Below, piece by piece: positions 17,630-26,628 of a stretch of DNA of 64,000 nucleotides. Each line of letters begins with the position of its first letter. Position 1 is the stretch's first letter. This DNA comes from Massilibacillus massiliensis. Lineage in GTDB: Bacteria; Bacillota; Negativicutes; FLKF01. The position numbers and the translations under genes are program-made. Location of the stretch: positions 1,507,534-1,571,533 of the forward strand of contig NZ_LT575483.1 in NCBI RefSeq assembly GCF_900086705.1, given 5' to 3'. Below the pieces are notes generated by a model. That model was not told where the DNA came from. It worked only from the letters and a program-made list of their open reading frames with translations, and did not search any database.

Positions 17630-19036
17630 CTATTTTGATAAAACTACCAGCGCTGCTCCGATACTGCGTTCTCTTCCGTCAGATGGTTTATTGATTACTT
17701 CATTCTCAATGACCATCTCACTTGAGCCGCCGCCATCAAAATTAACTGCGTCAACTGCGCCCATTTCCTTCATCAACAATGCCATTTCTTTTAAAGTACA
17801 CCCGATGCTATGGCTCTGCCTACCATCTACAACGCCTAAAATAACGTGCCCGTCTTTCGTTATGCCAACAGCACTACGAGGAGCTCTTCCACTTGCGACA
17901 TCCGGACCAAATTGTTCTTCCTCTACAGTTACATTCAAACTATTATTCTTTAATAATAATGGGCCAACTCCCATAATTTCCGGTACATTGTTCCAAACAG
18001 GGCCCAAATCCTCCCGAATCTTAAGAACATCGCCAACCTTTACGTCAGCTAACTTTTCCATACTAGTTCCATGCACAGATACAACAACAGTTCCTTCCTC
18101 GAGTGGAGAATCATTTTGACGTATTGCAATCACTCGATCATTTTTCACGATGTATTCATTTCCATACTCATTTGTTTTTGTACTGTCATCATAGTAAGCG
18201 TTGTAGAGTGTCAAATTATTTTCACCGCGTTCACAATTCACACCAGATACGGGAATCGATGTTCCATTTGCTAAAGTGACAGTCCCAGAATAGTTCACCT
18301 GCCCAATCATTGGCTTTCCATCGGCTTTTACCCCAAATGCACCGCGTGCAAGGTACGTTGTACTGACAATCTTATTATGCATCTTTGTCAAACCAATAAT
18401 TTCTCCATTGGTTGCAAAATAAGATGAATTTATTGCTGCCAAAGCATTGGCGGAACTTGCAATTGAGCTTAAAACTTCACGACCGGCAATTTTACCATTT
18501 GCAAGCATCGGCTGAAGCTTAAAGTTTGCTTGACCGTCAATCGCTAAAAAATTGGCTGTAAGCATTCCCTTTTCATTGCTTCTAAGTAAAGTAATATGCT
18601 CCACTCCGGGTGCAATTTGATCTACTAATTTTTGATTAAAATTTTTGATTATATCTATGTAAATGCGATTTGGATTTGCTAATTGATTAACTTTATAAAG
18701 CACGTTATGTTTTAAATGAATCGTAACCCTAAATGTGGTCTTATTGATATCTTTAAATGTAACATCTTGTACCAAAGTATCTTTGATCGGCAATTCTTTC
18801 AGAGATGTTTTATTGATTGTACTCGGCATATCAATCACAATACTCGTCCCGTTATTTGCCGTCACTACTTTATATTCAGGAATCGAATCTACATCAAAAA
18901 CGATTCTGACCGCCTCAGCACTTTGGCTGGAACGTATTCCACTTACATTCGTTGATAATTTTGCCGCAAAAGCAATTTGTGAAATAAGTAATAACATCAT
19001 CACAAACAGGCCAACGCGTCTCACTAAATTTTTCAT
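17630..19036 (-). CDS. AMIN domain + phosphodiester glycosidase family protein
   Basis: Exported protein with two recognisable parts. After a signal peptide (to about residue 24) comes an AMIN domain (about 28-130; VRIVFDVDSIPEYKV and YKVNQLANPNRIYIDI), which in other proteins binds peptidoglycan or targets envelope machines. The C-terminal half (about 190-468) is a NAGPA-type phosphodiester glycosidase domain (DUF2233-like), with APRSAVGITKDGHVILGVVD and VNFDGGGSSEMVI, the usual signature. This family removes sugars from phosphodiester-linked glycans. Likely acts on cell wall or surface glycan in the periplasm. It is 79 bp upstream of the barrel-sandwich gene and 74 bp downstream of flgJ, separated from it by a strong terminator. 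Confidence 0.85.
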   Translation of the reverse strand: MKNLVRRVGLFVMMLLLISQIAFAAKLSTNVSGIRSSQSAEAVRIVFDVDSIPEYKVVTANNGTSIVIDMPSTINKTSLKELPIKDTLVQDVTFKDINKTTFRVTIHLKHNVLYKVNQLANPNRIYIDIIKNFNQKLVDQIAPGVEHITLLRSNEKGMLTANFLAIDGQANFKLQPMLANGKIAGREVLSSIASSANALAAINSSYFATNGEIIGLTKMHNKIVSTTYLARGAFGVKADGKPMIGQVNYSGTVTLANGTSIPVSGVNCERGENNLTLYNAYYDDSTKTNEYGNEYIVKNDRVIAIRQNDSPLEEGTVVVSVHGTSMEKLADVKVGDVLKIREDLGPVWNNVPEIMGVGPLLLKNNSLNVTVEEEQFGPDVASGRAPRSAVGITKDGHVILGVVDGRQSHSIGCTLKEMALLMKEMGAVDAVNFDGGGSSEMVIENEVINKPSDGRERSIGAALVVLSK

Positions 19037-19065
19037 CTTTATCTACACTTCCTACTGCTTATTAT

Positions 19066-19096
19066 AGAAAAAAAGCCAGGCTGCACGGAGCCTGGC
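19066..19096 (-). terminator. Terminator of the flagellar rod/ring operon
   Basis: GCCAGGCT / AGCCTGGC, an 8-bp GC-rich stem with a 6-nt loop, is followed on the minus strand by seven T. It lies 14 bp after the flgJ stop. Confidence 0.85.
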
Positions 19097-19109
19097 AGGT
19101 ATTATTAAA

Positions 19110-19493
19110 TTAAATTGCACCTAAATCATTTTTAGGTTTGGCCTTCATACTCATCGACAATTGCTTGTAAATCATATTTCCAAGGCCAATTCCTCCTGCA
19201 TTTGCCATGTTTTTGGTCAATTCTGTATCTAACATGGATTGCATAATTTTTTCGCCACTTGATTCCCCGATCAGAGAATTCTCGGGAATCGTATCACGCA
19301 TTTGCGTATACATGTAATTTAGAAACAGTGCCTCAAACTCCTTGCACGTTGCTTTTAACTTTGCATCATCTGCTGCTGTTGCTGCATTTTCAGTAGCTTT
19401 TTCCAAGGTTTTGGAAAAAGCCCCATCTGCATTATGTTTTGCCGAAGCGTATTGATTTATGATATTTTCCGAGGAAACGTTATCAATTTGCAT
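19110..19493 (-). CDS. flgJ: FlgJ-type rod-binding protein, no muramidase domain
   Basis: Rod-cap or rod-binding protein that helps the flagellar rod form in the periplasm. The conserved block is CKEFEALFLNYMYTQMRDTIP (about residues 52-72, quoted in part) followed by GEKIMQSMLDTELTKNMA and GIGLGNMIYKQL. The C-terminal peptidoglycan hydrolase domain of enteric FlgJ is absent, as in many non-enteric bacteria; another enzyme must cut the wall. ATG at 19493 is chosen (AGGTG 6 nt upstream); an in-frame GTG at 19502 is possible. Last gene of the flagellar operon, 15 bp after flgI. Confidence 0.88.
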   Translation of the reverse strand: MQIDNVSSENIINQYASAKHNADGAFSKTLEKATENAATAADDAKLKATCKEFEALFLNYMYTQMRDTIPENSLIGESSGEKIMQSMLDTELTKNMANAGGIGLGNMIYKQLSMSMKAKPKNDLGAI

Positions 19494-19508
19494 ATGATTC
19501 ACCTACAT

Positions 19509-20624
19509 TTAGATAATTTCTAAGTCTGCATGAAGTGCCCCTGCAGCTTTAATGGCCTGCAAAATGGAAATAATATCACGCGATGTTGCCCCAACAGCAT
19601 TCAACGCGCCTACAACATCACTTACATTTGCCGTTGCCGGAAGTACAATCGTATGTGCTTTTTCTTCATCTACATTTACATCTGTATTCTTCGTTTCAAC
19701 CGTTTCTCCCATACTAAATGGCGGCGGTTGATTTACATCTGTATTCTTTGTAACGCTTATATTTAAGCTACCTTGGGCAATTGCAACTTCATCAACCGCA
19801 ATATTGCCACCCATAACAATCGTTCCTGTTCGTTCATTGACAACAACTTTTGCGATATTATCCGGTGTTACATATAAATCTTCAATATTGGCAACAAAAC
19901 CAACCACATCATTTTGATACATATAAGGAACTGTAATATCGATTCTGCCTGGATTACTGGCAGTTGCAATGCCACCATATTGAGAATTAACGGCATTGGC
20001 TATTCTTGTTGCTGTCGTAAAATCAGCTTTCCGCAAAGACAAAGTAATCATTCCGTTAGAAGCCAGATTCGTTTCTACACTACGTTCGACAATACCGCCA
20101 TTCGGTGTAATGCCCACGGTAGGGAAATTCTTCTGTACGGAAGTCCCACCACTGCCGGCAGCAAACCCTCCTGTAGATACCGCACCTTGCCCAACAGCGT
20201 AAACTTGTCCGTTCGCCGCCTTTAATGGCGTTTGCAAAAGCGTCCCACCTTGAATACTTTTTGCATCGCCCATCGAGGATACAGTAATATCAATTGTATC
20301 GCCCTCTCTTACGAAAGGCGGCAATTGTGCTGTAACCATAACTGCCGCGACATTTTTTGTCTTAAGCTGCGCCGTCGATATGGATACACCAAATTCTTTT
20401 AACATATTACTCACAGATTGCAGTGTTTCCAGTGTTTTATTGGAATCACCAGTTCCTGCTAAGCCAACCACTAAGCCATATCCGACCAATTGGTTGGAAC
20501 GAACGCCCTGCACTTTTGCAATGTCTTTGATTCTTGTGCTCACTGTACTCGATGCTGCGAAGGCTGATGTAATCAACGAACCAAACACGAATAAAAAGGT
20601 CATTGCCGCAATAAACTTACGCAT
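19509..20624 (-). CDS. flgI: Flagellar P-ring protein FlgI
   Basis: Forms the P ring around the flagellar rod in the peptidoglycan layer, present only in diderm bacteria. Signal peptide to about residue 23 (SAFAAS). Clear family segments: RIKDIAKVQGVRSNQLVGYG, VGLAGTGDSNKTL, TVSSMGDAKSIQGGTLLQTPL, and the C-terminal LNAVGATSRDIISILQAIKAAGALHADLEI. 371 aa, the normal length. 12 bp from flgH. Together with flgH and flgA it shows a Gram-negative type flagellum in a spore-former. Confidence 0.96.
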   Translation of the reverse strand: MRKFIAAMTFLFVFGSLITSAFAASSTVSTRIKDIAKVQGVRSNQLVGYGLVVGLAGTGDSNKTLETLQSVSNMLKEFGVSISTAQLKTKNVAAVMVTAQLPPFVREGDTIDITVSSMGDAKSIQGGTLLQTPLKAANGQVYAVGQGAVSTGGFAAGSGGTSVQKNFPTVGITPNGGIVERSVETNLASNGMITLSLRKADFTTATRIANAVNSQYGGIATASNPGRIDITVPYMYQNDVVGFVANIEDLYVTPDNIAKVVVNERTGTIVMGGNIAVDEVAIAQGSLNISVTKNTDVNQPPPFSMGETVETKNTDVNVDEEKAHTIVLPATANVSDVVGALNAVGATSRDIISILQAIKAAGALHADLEII

Positions 20625-20636
20625 ACTAAGCCTCCA

Positions 20637-21239
20637 CTAAAATAAGATATTAAATACTTGTGTTAAAATACCTTGACGCTGTTTTGCATTCAACGGACCT
20701 TTACCATCGAATTTCAACTGTGCATCAGATACTAAAGATGATAATACGGTGTTATCCGCGGTAACATCATCTTTACGAACAATCCCAGTAATCGTAATTT
20801 TATGTTCATCCTTGTTTTGGATGATACTTTGAGTTCCTGAAATCACCATATTTCCATTTGGTTTCACTTCAACGACCTGCACGGTAATCTTACCAGTTAC
20901 TCGATTCGTATTACTTAAACTGCCGTTTGCTTTAAAAGAATCAGACTGACTCGCACTTGCTGCCGCTAAAAAATGAAAAATTCCCGTTCCTGCCGACAAC
21001 TCATTACTGCCAGATTTTGAATTGCTTGCGCTGTTTGATTTCGATGCCGACGAACTTTCATTAATAATGATCGTAAGTGAATCACCGACTGCTCTCGCTT
21101 TGCGATCAGCAAAGAGACTTACGGAATTATAATCTTCCGACCAAAGGGAAGCCTCGCTTGCATGAACGCTCATCGCATTGCTTGCCAGTACAGCGAAACT
21201 AACAAGCAATACTCCCAATAATTTATTTAAGTTTCTCAC
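20637..21239 (-). CDS. flgH: Flagellar L-ring protein FlgH without lipobox
   Basis: Forms the L ring in the outer membrane. Family segments: ASLWSEDYNSVSLFADRKARAVGDSLTI (quoted in part as LFADRKARAVGDSLTI), NGNMVISGTQSI, ITITGIVRKDDVTADNTVLSS, and QRQGILTQVFNILF at the C-terminus. Proteobacterial FlgH is a lipoprotein with a cysteine after the signal peptide; this protein has no cysteine at all, and the signal peptide ends ...SVHA-SEAS. It must therefore be held in the outer membrane differently. GTG at 21239 (AGGTG 6 nt upstream) gives the typical MRNLNKLLGVLL start; an in-frame GTG three codons earlier lies inside the ribosome-binding site. Confidence 0.93.
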   Translation of the reverse strand: MRNLNKLLGVLLVSFAVLASNAMSVHASEASLWSEDYNSVSLFADRKARAVGDSLTIIINESSSASKSNSASNSKSGSNELSAGTGIFHFLAAASASQSDSFKANGSLSNTNRVTGKITVQVVEVKPNGNMVISGTQSIIQNKDEHKITITGIVRKDDVTADNTVLSSLVSDAQLKFDGKGPLNAKQRQGILTQVFNILF

Positions 21240-21248
21240 GAAAATCAC

Positions 21249-22220
21249 CTACCTTTTATGAGTTAAAACCTCAACAGTAGAACTATCTATTACCTTACCA
21301 CTTACAATTTTATTTGAATTTACATTTTTAACACGAATAAAACTGCCTTCTCTGCCATCTTGCAATGCCTGTCCATCTACTTTAACAACGATCCCATTTA
21401 TATTCGACACGATATTTACCATTGCCATTCGCTTTATGATAACCGGTTTTTCTAACATATTTTTGCTAAGCGGCGTACCATCTTGCAGTACCCGCTTCGT
21501 CACCAGACCAATGACTTGATCAATGTCAGTGATATACCCTGGCTCAAGCTTACTCGTATCAGAATTCTCTAAACGAACATCTTCTTTTGTTAAAATATAC
21601 TTTCTTGGTAAAGTTCGATTGATGACAACGACCTTTTCATAAGAACGCACTTTAAAGCGAATATTTGACTTATTATATAGGTAATCATTAATATAAATAT
21701 TCACAATCGCATTTGTCGGTGCATTATATCGGATTCCATACGGCAAATCCACTCTAAAGCTCAAATTTCCATCCGGTGCTATTACTGCGTTCGGAATACT
21801 CATATGATCGATATGAAATATCTTTGCAGTTCCAATTTGTTCTTTAATATAATCTTCAGCAAATGCAATAAGCATATCAGCTGATATGCTTTGCGCTTTT
21901 GTTGTTACAATGACAGGCTGCTTGATCTGCCATGTAATATCAGTATAATCTCCACCAGCCGCCGACAATCGCATTCCCAACAATTCATTCGTAAATACAA
22001 CACTATTGCCTGGACTTGCAGCGTTTCCAATCTTTAGAGATTTTAACGCAGCAACTCGATCAAGATTATCTCCTGAAATTACCGCAATATCACCAAGTAA
22101 AATATCAGGACCAACAATTTCCACCGTATCATATGTATTGACTTCAATTGGTGAAGCTATCACCAGACGAAACGATAAATAAAAGCTTACCGCCAAGGCC
22201 AGCAATATTTTTCTTACCAT
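21249..22220 (-). CDS. flgA: Flagellar P-ring chaperone FlgA (SAF domain)
   Basis: Periplasmic chaperone for assembly of FlgI into the P ring. Signal peptide to about residue 22, an N-terminal extension of about 110 residues starting VEIVGPDILLGDIAVI, then the SAF/FlgA core (about 200-320; VVVINRTLPRKYILTKEDVRL, GLVTKRVLQDGTPLSKNMLE, VNIVSNINGIVVKVDGQALQDG and a final VIDSSTVEVL). 323 aa is longer than enteric FlgA (about 220) because of the N-terminal part, which is common in Firmicutes and spirochaetes. It abuts flgH and follows flgG by 10 bp. Confidence 0.92.
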   Translation of the reverse strand: MVRKILLALAVSFYLSFRLVIASPIEVNTYDTVEIVGPDILLGDIAVISGDNLDRVAALKSLKIGNAASPGNSVVFTNELLGMRLSAAGGDYTDITWQIKQPVIVTTKAQSISADMLIAFAEDYIKEQIGTAKIFHIDHMSIPNAVIAPDGNLSFRVDLPYGIRYNAPTNAIVNIYINDYLYNKSNIRFKVRSYEKVVVINRTLPRKYILTKEDVRLENSDTSKLEPGYITDIDQVIGLVTKRVLQDGTPLSKNMLEKPVIIKRMAMVNIVSNINGIVVKVDGQALQDGREGSFIRVKNVNSNKIVSGKVIDSSTVEVLTHKR

Positions 22221-22230
22221 AAAATTACAC

Positions 22231-23019
22231 CTAACGTTTCAACCCATTTGCAATTTCAAGCATCGAATCCGACGTAGTAATTGCTTTTGAATTTGTTTCA
22301 TACGCACGTTGTGCAACGATCATATTTACCATTTCATCAACAATTTGCACATTTGACATTTCAAGATATTGTTGAAGAATTGTACCAGTACCATCTTCTC
22401 CAGCCGCATTTACAATCGGCGCTCCAGAAGCTTCTGTTTCTTCATAGAGATTTTTACCGATTCTTGATAGTCCTGCGGGATTTACAAACCGAGCTAACTC
22501 AATTTGTCCAACTTCTTCAGTTGCTGCTTGCCCTGGAATTTTTACCGATACACGTCCATCAGCTGATATCGAAATGTCAGTAGCATCTTCCGGAATTAAA
22601 ATTTCTGGTTCCATAGGATACCCATCAGACGTTACCAATCTACTTTCAGAATCTCGTTTAAAAGATCCATCTCTCGTATAGCCAATTGTACCGTCCGGCA
22701 TCGTAACTTGGAAAAAACCTTTTCCTTGAATTGCCATGTCATATTCACTGCCTGTACTTTGCGGGCTACCTTGTGTATGTACATTATTTGTAGCGGATAA
22801 ACGAACCCCATGCCCCATTTGTAAGCCTGTTGGAAGCTGTGTATCCGGGCCAGTTGTCGCACCAGCGAGATTCAATGTTTGATATACTAAATCTTGAAAT
22901 TCAGCACGTTGCTTCTTATAGCCAGTTGTATTTACATTGGCTATATTATTTGAAATTACATCAATATTACTTTGTTGTGCTGCCATTCCCGATCCGGCAG
23001 TCCAAAGTGCTCTCATCAT
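22231..23019 (-). CDS. flgG: Flagellar distal rod protein FlgG (FlhP-like)
   Basis: Structural protein of the distal rod that crosses the periplasm. N-terminal rod motif AQQSNIDVISNNIANVNTTG (about 14-33), central TMPDGTIGYTRDGSFKRD, and C-terminal EMVNMIVAQRAYETNSKAIT, all hallmarks of the flagellar basal-body rod/hook family. 262 aa matches FlgG. RBS CGGAGG precedes the ATG. It lies 152 bp after flgF, enough room for a promoter, and 10 bp before flgA. Corresponds in position to flhP of Bacillus subtilis. Confidence 0.95.
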   Translation of the reverse strand: MMRALWTAGSGMAAQQSNIDVISNNIANVNTTGYKKQRAEFQDLVYQTLNLAGATTGPDTQLPTGLQMGHGVRLSATNNVHTQGSPQSTGSEYDMAIQGKGFFQVTMPDGTIGYTRDGSFKRDSESRLVTSDGYPMEPEILIPEDATDISISADGRVSVKIPGQAATEEVGQIELARFVNPAGLSRIGKNLYEETEASGAPIVNAAGEDGTGTILQQYLEMSNVQIVDEMVNMIVAQRAYETNSKAITTSDSMLEIANGLKR

Positions 23020-23171
23020 AATGAAAAACCTCCGTTTATTTTAACTTTAAACTCCATAACTATGCTAAAAATCATACATTTACAAAATATTCTTCTTATA
23101 AAATTATGATCTCTAAATAAACCTTCTATTATAATATCGTAAGAAATGACATAAATATTAAATGTTTTTTA

Positions 23172-23921
23172 TTAAACCGTTCCAACTTGATTGACCGCTT
23201 TATCAAGTAGGCTGTCTTGCGTAGTCACAGCTTTTGAATTTGCTTCATATGTACGATAACAGTTGATTAATTTTACCATTTCCGATACAACATTTACATT
23301 CGACATTTCTAAACTGCCTTGTTGTAACGTACCTGTTGCCGGGTTTGTTGGTTCATTCTGTGGCGCGATATATAGATTGCTTCCTTGTTTTGTCAATCGT
23401 CTGTCGTTTTCAAACTCAACAAAGCCCAATACGCCCACAGGCTGATTATCCAATGTAATTTCACCTTTTGCACCAATCGTTAAATTCCCGCCATCAGGAA
23501 TACGAATCGGACGACCATTCTGATCCAGAACCCTCGAACCATCTTGTGTCACCAATTCACCCGCCGAAGATCTTGAAAAAGAACCATTGCGCGTATAGCG
23601 TTCTCCCTCAGGTGTTTCAATCACAAAATACCCAGTACCATGAATTGCAACATCATATTGATTTCCAGTTTGCTGATTCGCGCCCTGCTCATAGATCGTT
23701 GCAATCTCATCTACCTGAGACCCTCTGCCTAAACCACCAACATCGGGGGTAACTTGTCCATCATTTATACGCTTTAACAAAACTGCTTCAAATTCAGAAC
23801 TAATCGTTTCATCTTTTTTATATCCTACAGTGTTAACATTTGCTAAATTATTGGCAATAACATCCGTCCGAAGTGATTCGGTTACCATTCCGGCTGTCGC
23901 TGTATAAAGTCCGCGTAGCAT
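23172..23921 (-). CDS. flgF: Flagellar rod protein FlgF (FlhO-like)
   Basis: Proximal rod-type protein of the same family as FlgG, with VIANNLANVNTVGYKKDETIS at the N-terminus (conserved Asn-rich motif), AIHGTGYFVIETPEGERYTRNG in the middle, and EMVKLINCYRTYEANSKAVTT at the C-terminus. 249 aa, a typical FlgF length. RBS GGAGG lies upstream of the ATG. It follows the mreB/mbl gene by 31 bp, the same order as mbl-flhO-flhP in Bacillus subtilis, where these genes are rod components despite lying outside the main flagellar cluster. Confidence 0.92.
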   Translation of the reverse strand: MLRGLYTATAGMVTESLRTDVIANNLANVNTVGYKKDETISSEFEAVLLKRINDGQVTPDVGGLGRGSQVDEIATIYEQGANQQTGNQYDVAIHGTGYFVIETPEGERYTRNGSFSRSSAGELVTQDGSRVLDQNGRPIRIPDGGNLTIGAKGEITLDNQPVGVLGFVEFENDRRLTKQGSNLYIAPQNEPTNPATGTLQQGSLEMSNVNVVSEMVKLINCYRTYEANSKAVTTQDSLLDKAVNQVGTV

Positions 23922-23952
23922 AATCCAATACCTCCAGAAGTTAAATTTATTA

Positions 23953-24981
23953 CTAAGACCTAGTATTTGTTCTTAACGTCGTCAAACTATCCTCTATTTT
24001 ATCAATAGAATCTAGAGCTTTTCCCGTTCCCAAAGCAACACAAGATAATGGTTCCTCGGCTAAATATGTAGGAATCCCTGTTTCTTTTTGTATTAATTTA
24101 TCTAAACTGTATAATAACGAACCGCCGCCTGTCATTACAATACCACGATCCATAATATCAGACGCAAGTTCCGGTGGTGTATCCTCAAGAACCTTTTTCA
24201 CACATTGAACAATACGAGCCACGGGTTCACGAAGTGCTTCACAAGTTTCATTTACGCCCATTTTAATCGTTTTAGGCAAACCGGTTAATAAATCCCGTCC
24301 ACGTACTTCTAAAGTCCCGCTTCGTGCATCCATAATCGCACTGCCGATATTGATCTTAACCTCTTCTGCCGTTCGTTCACCGATCATAATATTGTATTCC
24401 GTCTTTACATAACGAACAATTGCTTCATCAAATTTATCACCGCCAATACGCAGTGATTCACTGATTACAATTCCGCCCAAACTGATTACTGCAACATCCG
24501 TTGTTCCGCCACCGATGTCAACCACCATCGAACCGTATGGTTCAGAAATTTCTAACCCTGCACCAAGTGCTGCAGCTAATGGTTCCTCAATCAGATACGT
24601 TTTCCGTGCACCTGCTTGTACTGCAGCCTCTAATACCGCGCGCTTTTCAACCGTGGTTACGCCAGAAGGAATACAAACCATAATACGAGGTTTGAATAAG
24701 AAGCTTTTTCCCGCAACTTTTTCAATGAAATGACGCAGCATGCTTTCCGTTGTATCATAATCTGCAATGACGCCTTCACGAAGCGGACGAATCGCTACAA
24801 TGTTTCCCGGCGTACGTCCAAGCATGCGACGTGCTTCTTCTCCAATTTCAAGTACTTTATTGGTATCACGATCAATTGCAACCACTGACGGCTCTCTTAA
24901 TACAATACCTTTCCCCTTTATATACACTAAAACATTGGCAGTTCCTAAATCTACACCAATATCCATTGACATTCCAAACAT
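23953..24981 (-). CDS. mbl: MreB/Mbl rod-shape actin homologue
   Basis: Bacterial actin that guides sidewall peptidoglycan synthesis from the inner face of the membrane. Actin-fold nucleotide motifs are present: [20 protein letters not shown] (phosphate 1), [18 protein letters not shown] (phosphate 2) and [16 protein letters not shown] (adenosine). 342 aa, normal length. It lies 129 bp downstream of spoIIID and just upstream of flgF, the gene order around Bacillus mbl, so mbl is the better name than mreB. No mreC/mreD follows, which supports this. Confidence 0.93.
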   Translation of the reverse strand: MFGMSMDIGVDLGTANVLVYIKGKGIVLREPSVVAIDRDTNKVLEIGEEARRMLGRTPGNIVAIRPLREGVIADYDTTESMLRHFIEKVAGKSFLFKPRIMVCIPSGVTTVEKRAVLEAAVQAGARKTYLIEEPLAAALGAGLEISEPYGSMVVDIGGGTTDVAVISLGGIVISESLRIGGDKFDEAIVRYVKTEYNIMIGERTAEEVKINIGSAIMDARSGTLEVRGRDLLTGLPKTIKMGVNETCEALREPVARIVQCVKKVLEDTPPELASDIMDRGIVMTGGGSLLYSLDKLIQKETGIPTYLAEEPLSCVALGTGKALDSIDKIEDSLTTLRTNTRS

Positions 24982-25110
24982 GAATAATCCCCTTCCAAAA
25001 CTGCAATATACGATTACGATCTTCTATATTTCAAACCGATTTGCATACAATTATGCCTAACATTGTTTATTCTACATTTTACAATTAAATCCTTCATTTT
25101 TAGCTTAAAT

Positions 25111-25359
25111 CTAACAATTTTTATATTTTTTTCGTGTCGCTTCTCCGCCCCTAATATGACGCTCTGCTTTGTTTTCTTCTAAAACTAACCGGATCTTTCC
25201 AGCCAAATTTTTATTGATGAGAGGCAATCGTTCAATCATATCTTTATGAACCGTACTCTTACTAACACCAAAAACTGCTGCCGCCTGCCGAACCGTATGT
25301 TTACTCTGTAAGATATGATCACAAACATCTAACACGCGTTTACGAATGTATTCCTTCAT
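25111..25359 (-). CDS. spoIIID: Sporulation transcription factor SpoIIID
   Basis: Small DNA-binding regulator of the mother-cell programme during endospore formation. Helix-turn-helix at about residues 22-42 (TVRQAAAVFGVSKSTVHKDM), followed by the basic C-terminal tail ending RKKYKNC. 82 aa, the expected size. RBS AGAGG upstream of the ATG. Followed by mbl as in Bacillus. Together with the Ger operon this shows that the organism makes endospores. Confidence 0.95.
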   Translation of the reverse strand: MKEYIRKRVLDVCDHILQSKHTVRQAAAVFGVSKSTVHKDMIERLPLINKNLAGKIRLVLEENKAERHIRGGEATRKKYKNC

Positions 25360-25424
25360 TCCTCTGCCCCCTAAAACTATTTGCTAACATACTATATGCA
25401 AACAATCTGGCAAGCAGAACAGAC

Positions 25425-25462
25425 AAAAAAAGACCGCACTTATACTAAAGTAAGTGTGATCT
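25425..25462 (-). terminator. Terminator of the six-gene ger operon
   Basis: A 12-bp stem with one mismatch and one G-U pair and an 8-nt loop, followed on the minus strand by seven T. It lies 36 bp after the last gerB-type stop. No comparable terminator is seen between the two ger sets. Confidence 0.75.
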
Positions 25463-25497
25463 TATGCTATGTAAACAACTATTTTTCAACATGTTAT

Positions 25498-26586
25498 TTA
25501 CTCTATTCCTCTTTGTCTAGCTACCTTTATTTCCGCCCCAATCCATACAATAAAAGGAATCAGGATTTGAAATAACAGCGCGTAATATTGAAAAATATCC
25601 ACAAAACTAAATACCTCATTTGCGTTGGCAAAGCCTTTCATTCCCGCAACTAAAACTACAACACTAAGGGCAAGCAAAATCCAGCCTCGCTTTCTTGTTT
25701 TAAACATCGTTTCTACACCTTTTATCGCAGCTAGTAAACAAATCGCAAGCTTTGCAATGCCCGTAAGCAAGAAATTATAATAAATAATACTTTCTACCCT
25801 CGAAAGAAAATCTCCAACATTGACCAATCTAGCCATTGTATAGGATGGAAAATATGATTTTTCCAGCATCGGAACTCCTAAAAACATTACATTTGTGACA
25901 AACACAAAGAGTAAGATTACCGTACCAAAAAAAATACCATATAGGTAGACTTTATAAGGATTTTCTTTTTTCTCAAGCGAATCTGTCAACGCCAAAAGAA
26001 GCACAGTACTACCAAAAGCTGTCGTAAAAATTTTAAGACTGGCGCTTCCAATATCTGCAATGTTATGTTCCATGATCGGGAAAAGATTTGCCACTTTAAA
26101 TTCTGATAATGACATCACGGATATATCGAGTACAGAAAGTAAATAAAATGCCAGAACAATAAAAAGCCACCTGCCCAAAGTTTTAATTCCACTTACGCCA
26201 ATATATCCAGTAACACATATAATCAAAAGAATCATTGCCCAATGCGGTGTTTCTTGCAGCATTGCAATTTTAGTAAATTCCGAAAGCAGTCTAAGTAAGA
26301 TCGCGCTTAAATGAACAGCATACCAAACCATAAGGAAAATTAATATTTTTCCAATGATCTTACCAAAGACATATTCAGCTATCTCATAAATATTTTTTTG
26401 TGGAAATAAACGAATGATGCGAGCATACATGAGCGCAAGAACAGTCCCAGCTGCTAAGGCAACTAAAATTGCAATCCACGCATCTTGTCCGACCCGCCAG
26501 CTCCCGCCCATCACAGCATTACTGCCAAATAAAAATAATATTACGATACAAATCATCTGATTTTTTGAAATCATTTCTCTTTGCAT
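25498..26586 (-). CDS. Spore germination endospore permease, GerAB/GerKB type (set 2)
   Basis: Integral inner-spore-membrane subunit of a germinant receptor, in the amino acid/polyamine/organocation superfamily; GerAB proteins bind germinant and connect to the GerAA and GerAC subunits. About ten hydrophobic helices cover nearly the whole 362 aa. N-terminal MISKNQMICIVILFLFGSNAVMGG matches the paralogue at 29.3 kb in layout, as do ETPHWAMILLIICVTGYIGVSGI and MLEKSYFPSYTMARLVNVGD. RBS AGAGG precedes the ATG. Last gene of the operon, 42 bp after its gerC partner. Confidence 0.92.
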   Translation of the reverse strand: MQREMISKNQMICIVILFLFGSNAVMGGSWRVGQDAWIAILVALAAGTVLALMYARIIRLFPQKNIYEIAEYVFGKIIGKILIFLMVWYAVHLSAILLRLLSEFTKIAMLQETPHWAMILLIICVTGYIGVSGIKTLGRWLFIVLAFYLLSVLDISVMSLSEFKVANLFPIMEHNIADIGSASLKIFTTAFGSTVLLLALTDSLEKKENPYKVYLYGIFFGTVILLFVFVTNVMFLGVPMLEKSYFPSYTMARLVNVGDFLSRVESIIYYNFLLTGIAKLAICLLAAIKGVETMFKTRKRGWILLALSVVVLVAGMKGFANANEVFSFVDIFQYYALLFQILIPFIVWIGAEIKVARQRGIE

Positions 26587-26628
26587 TTTACTACCTCTCT
26601 TAAACGCTGCGCTTTTAGACTTTTTCTA

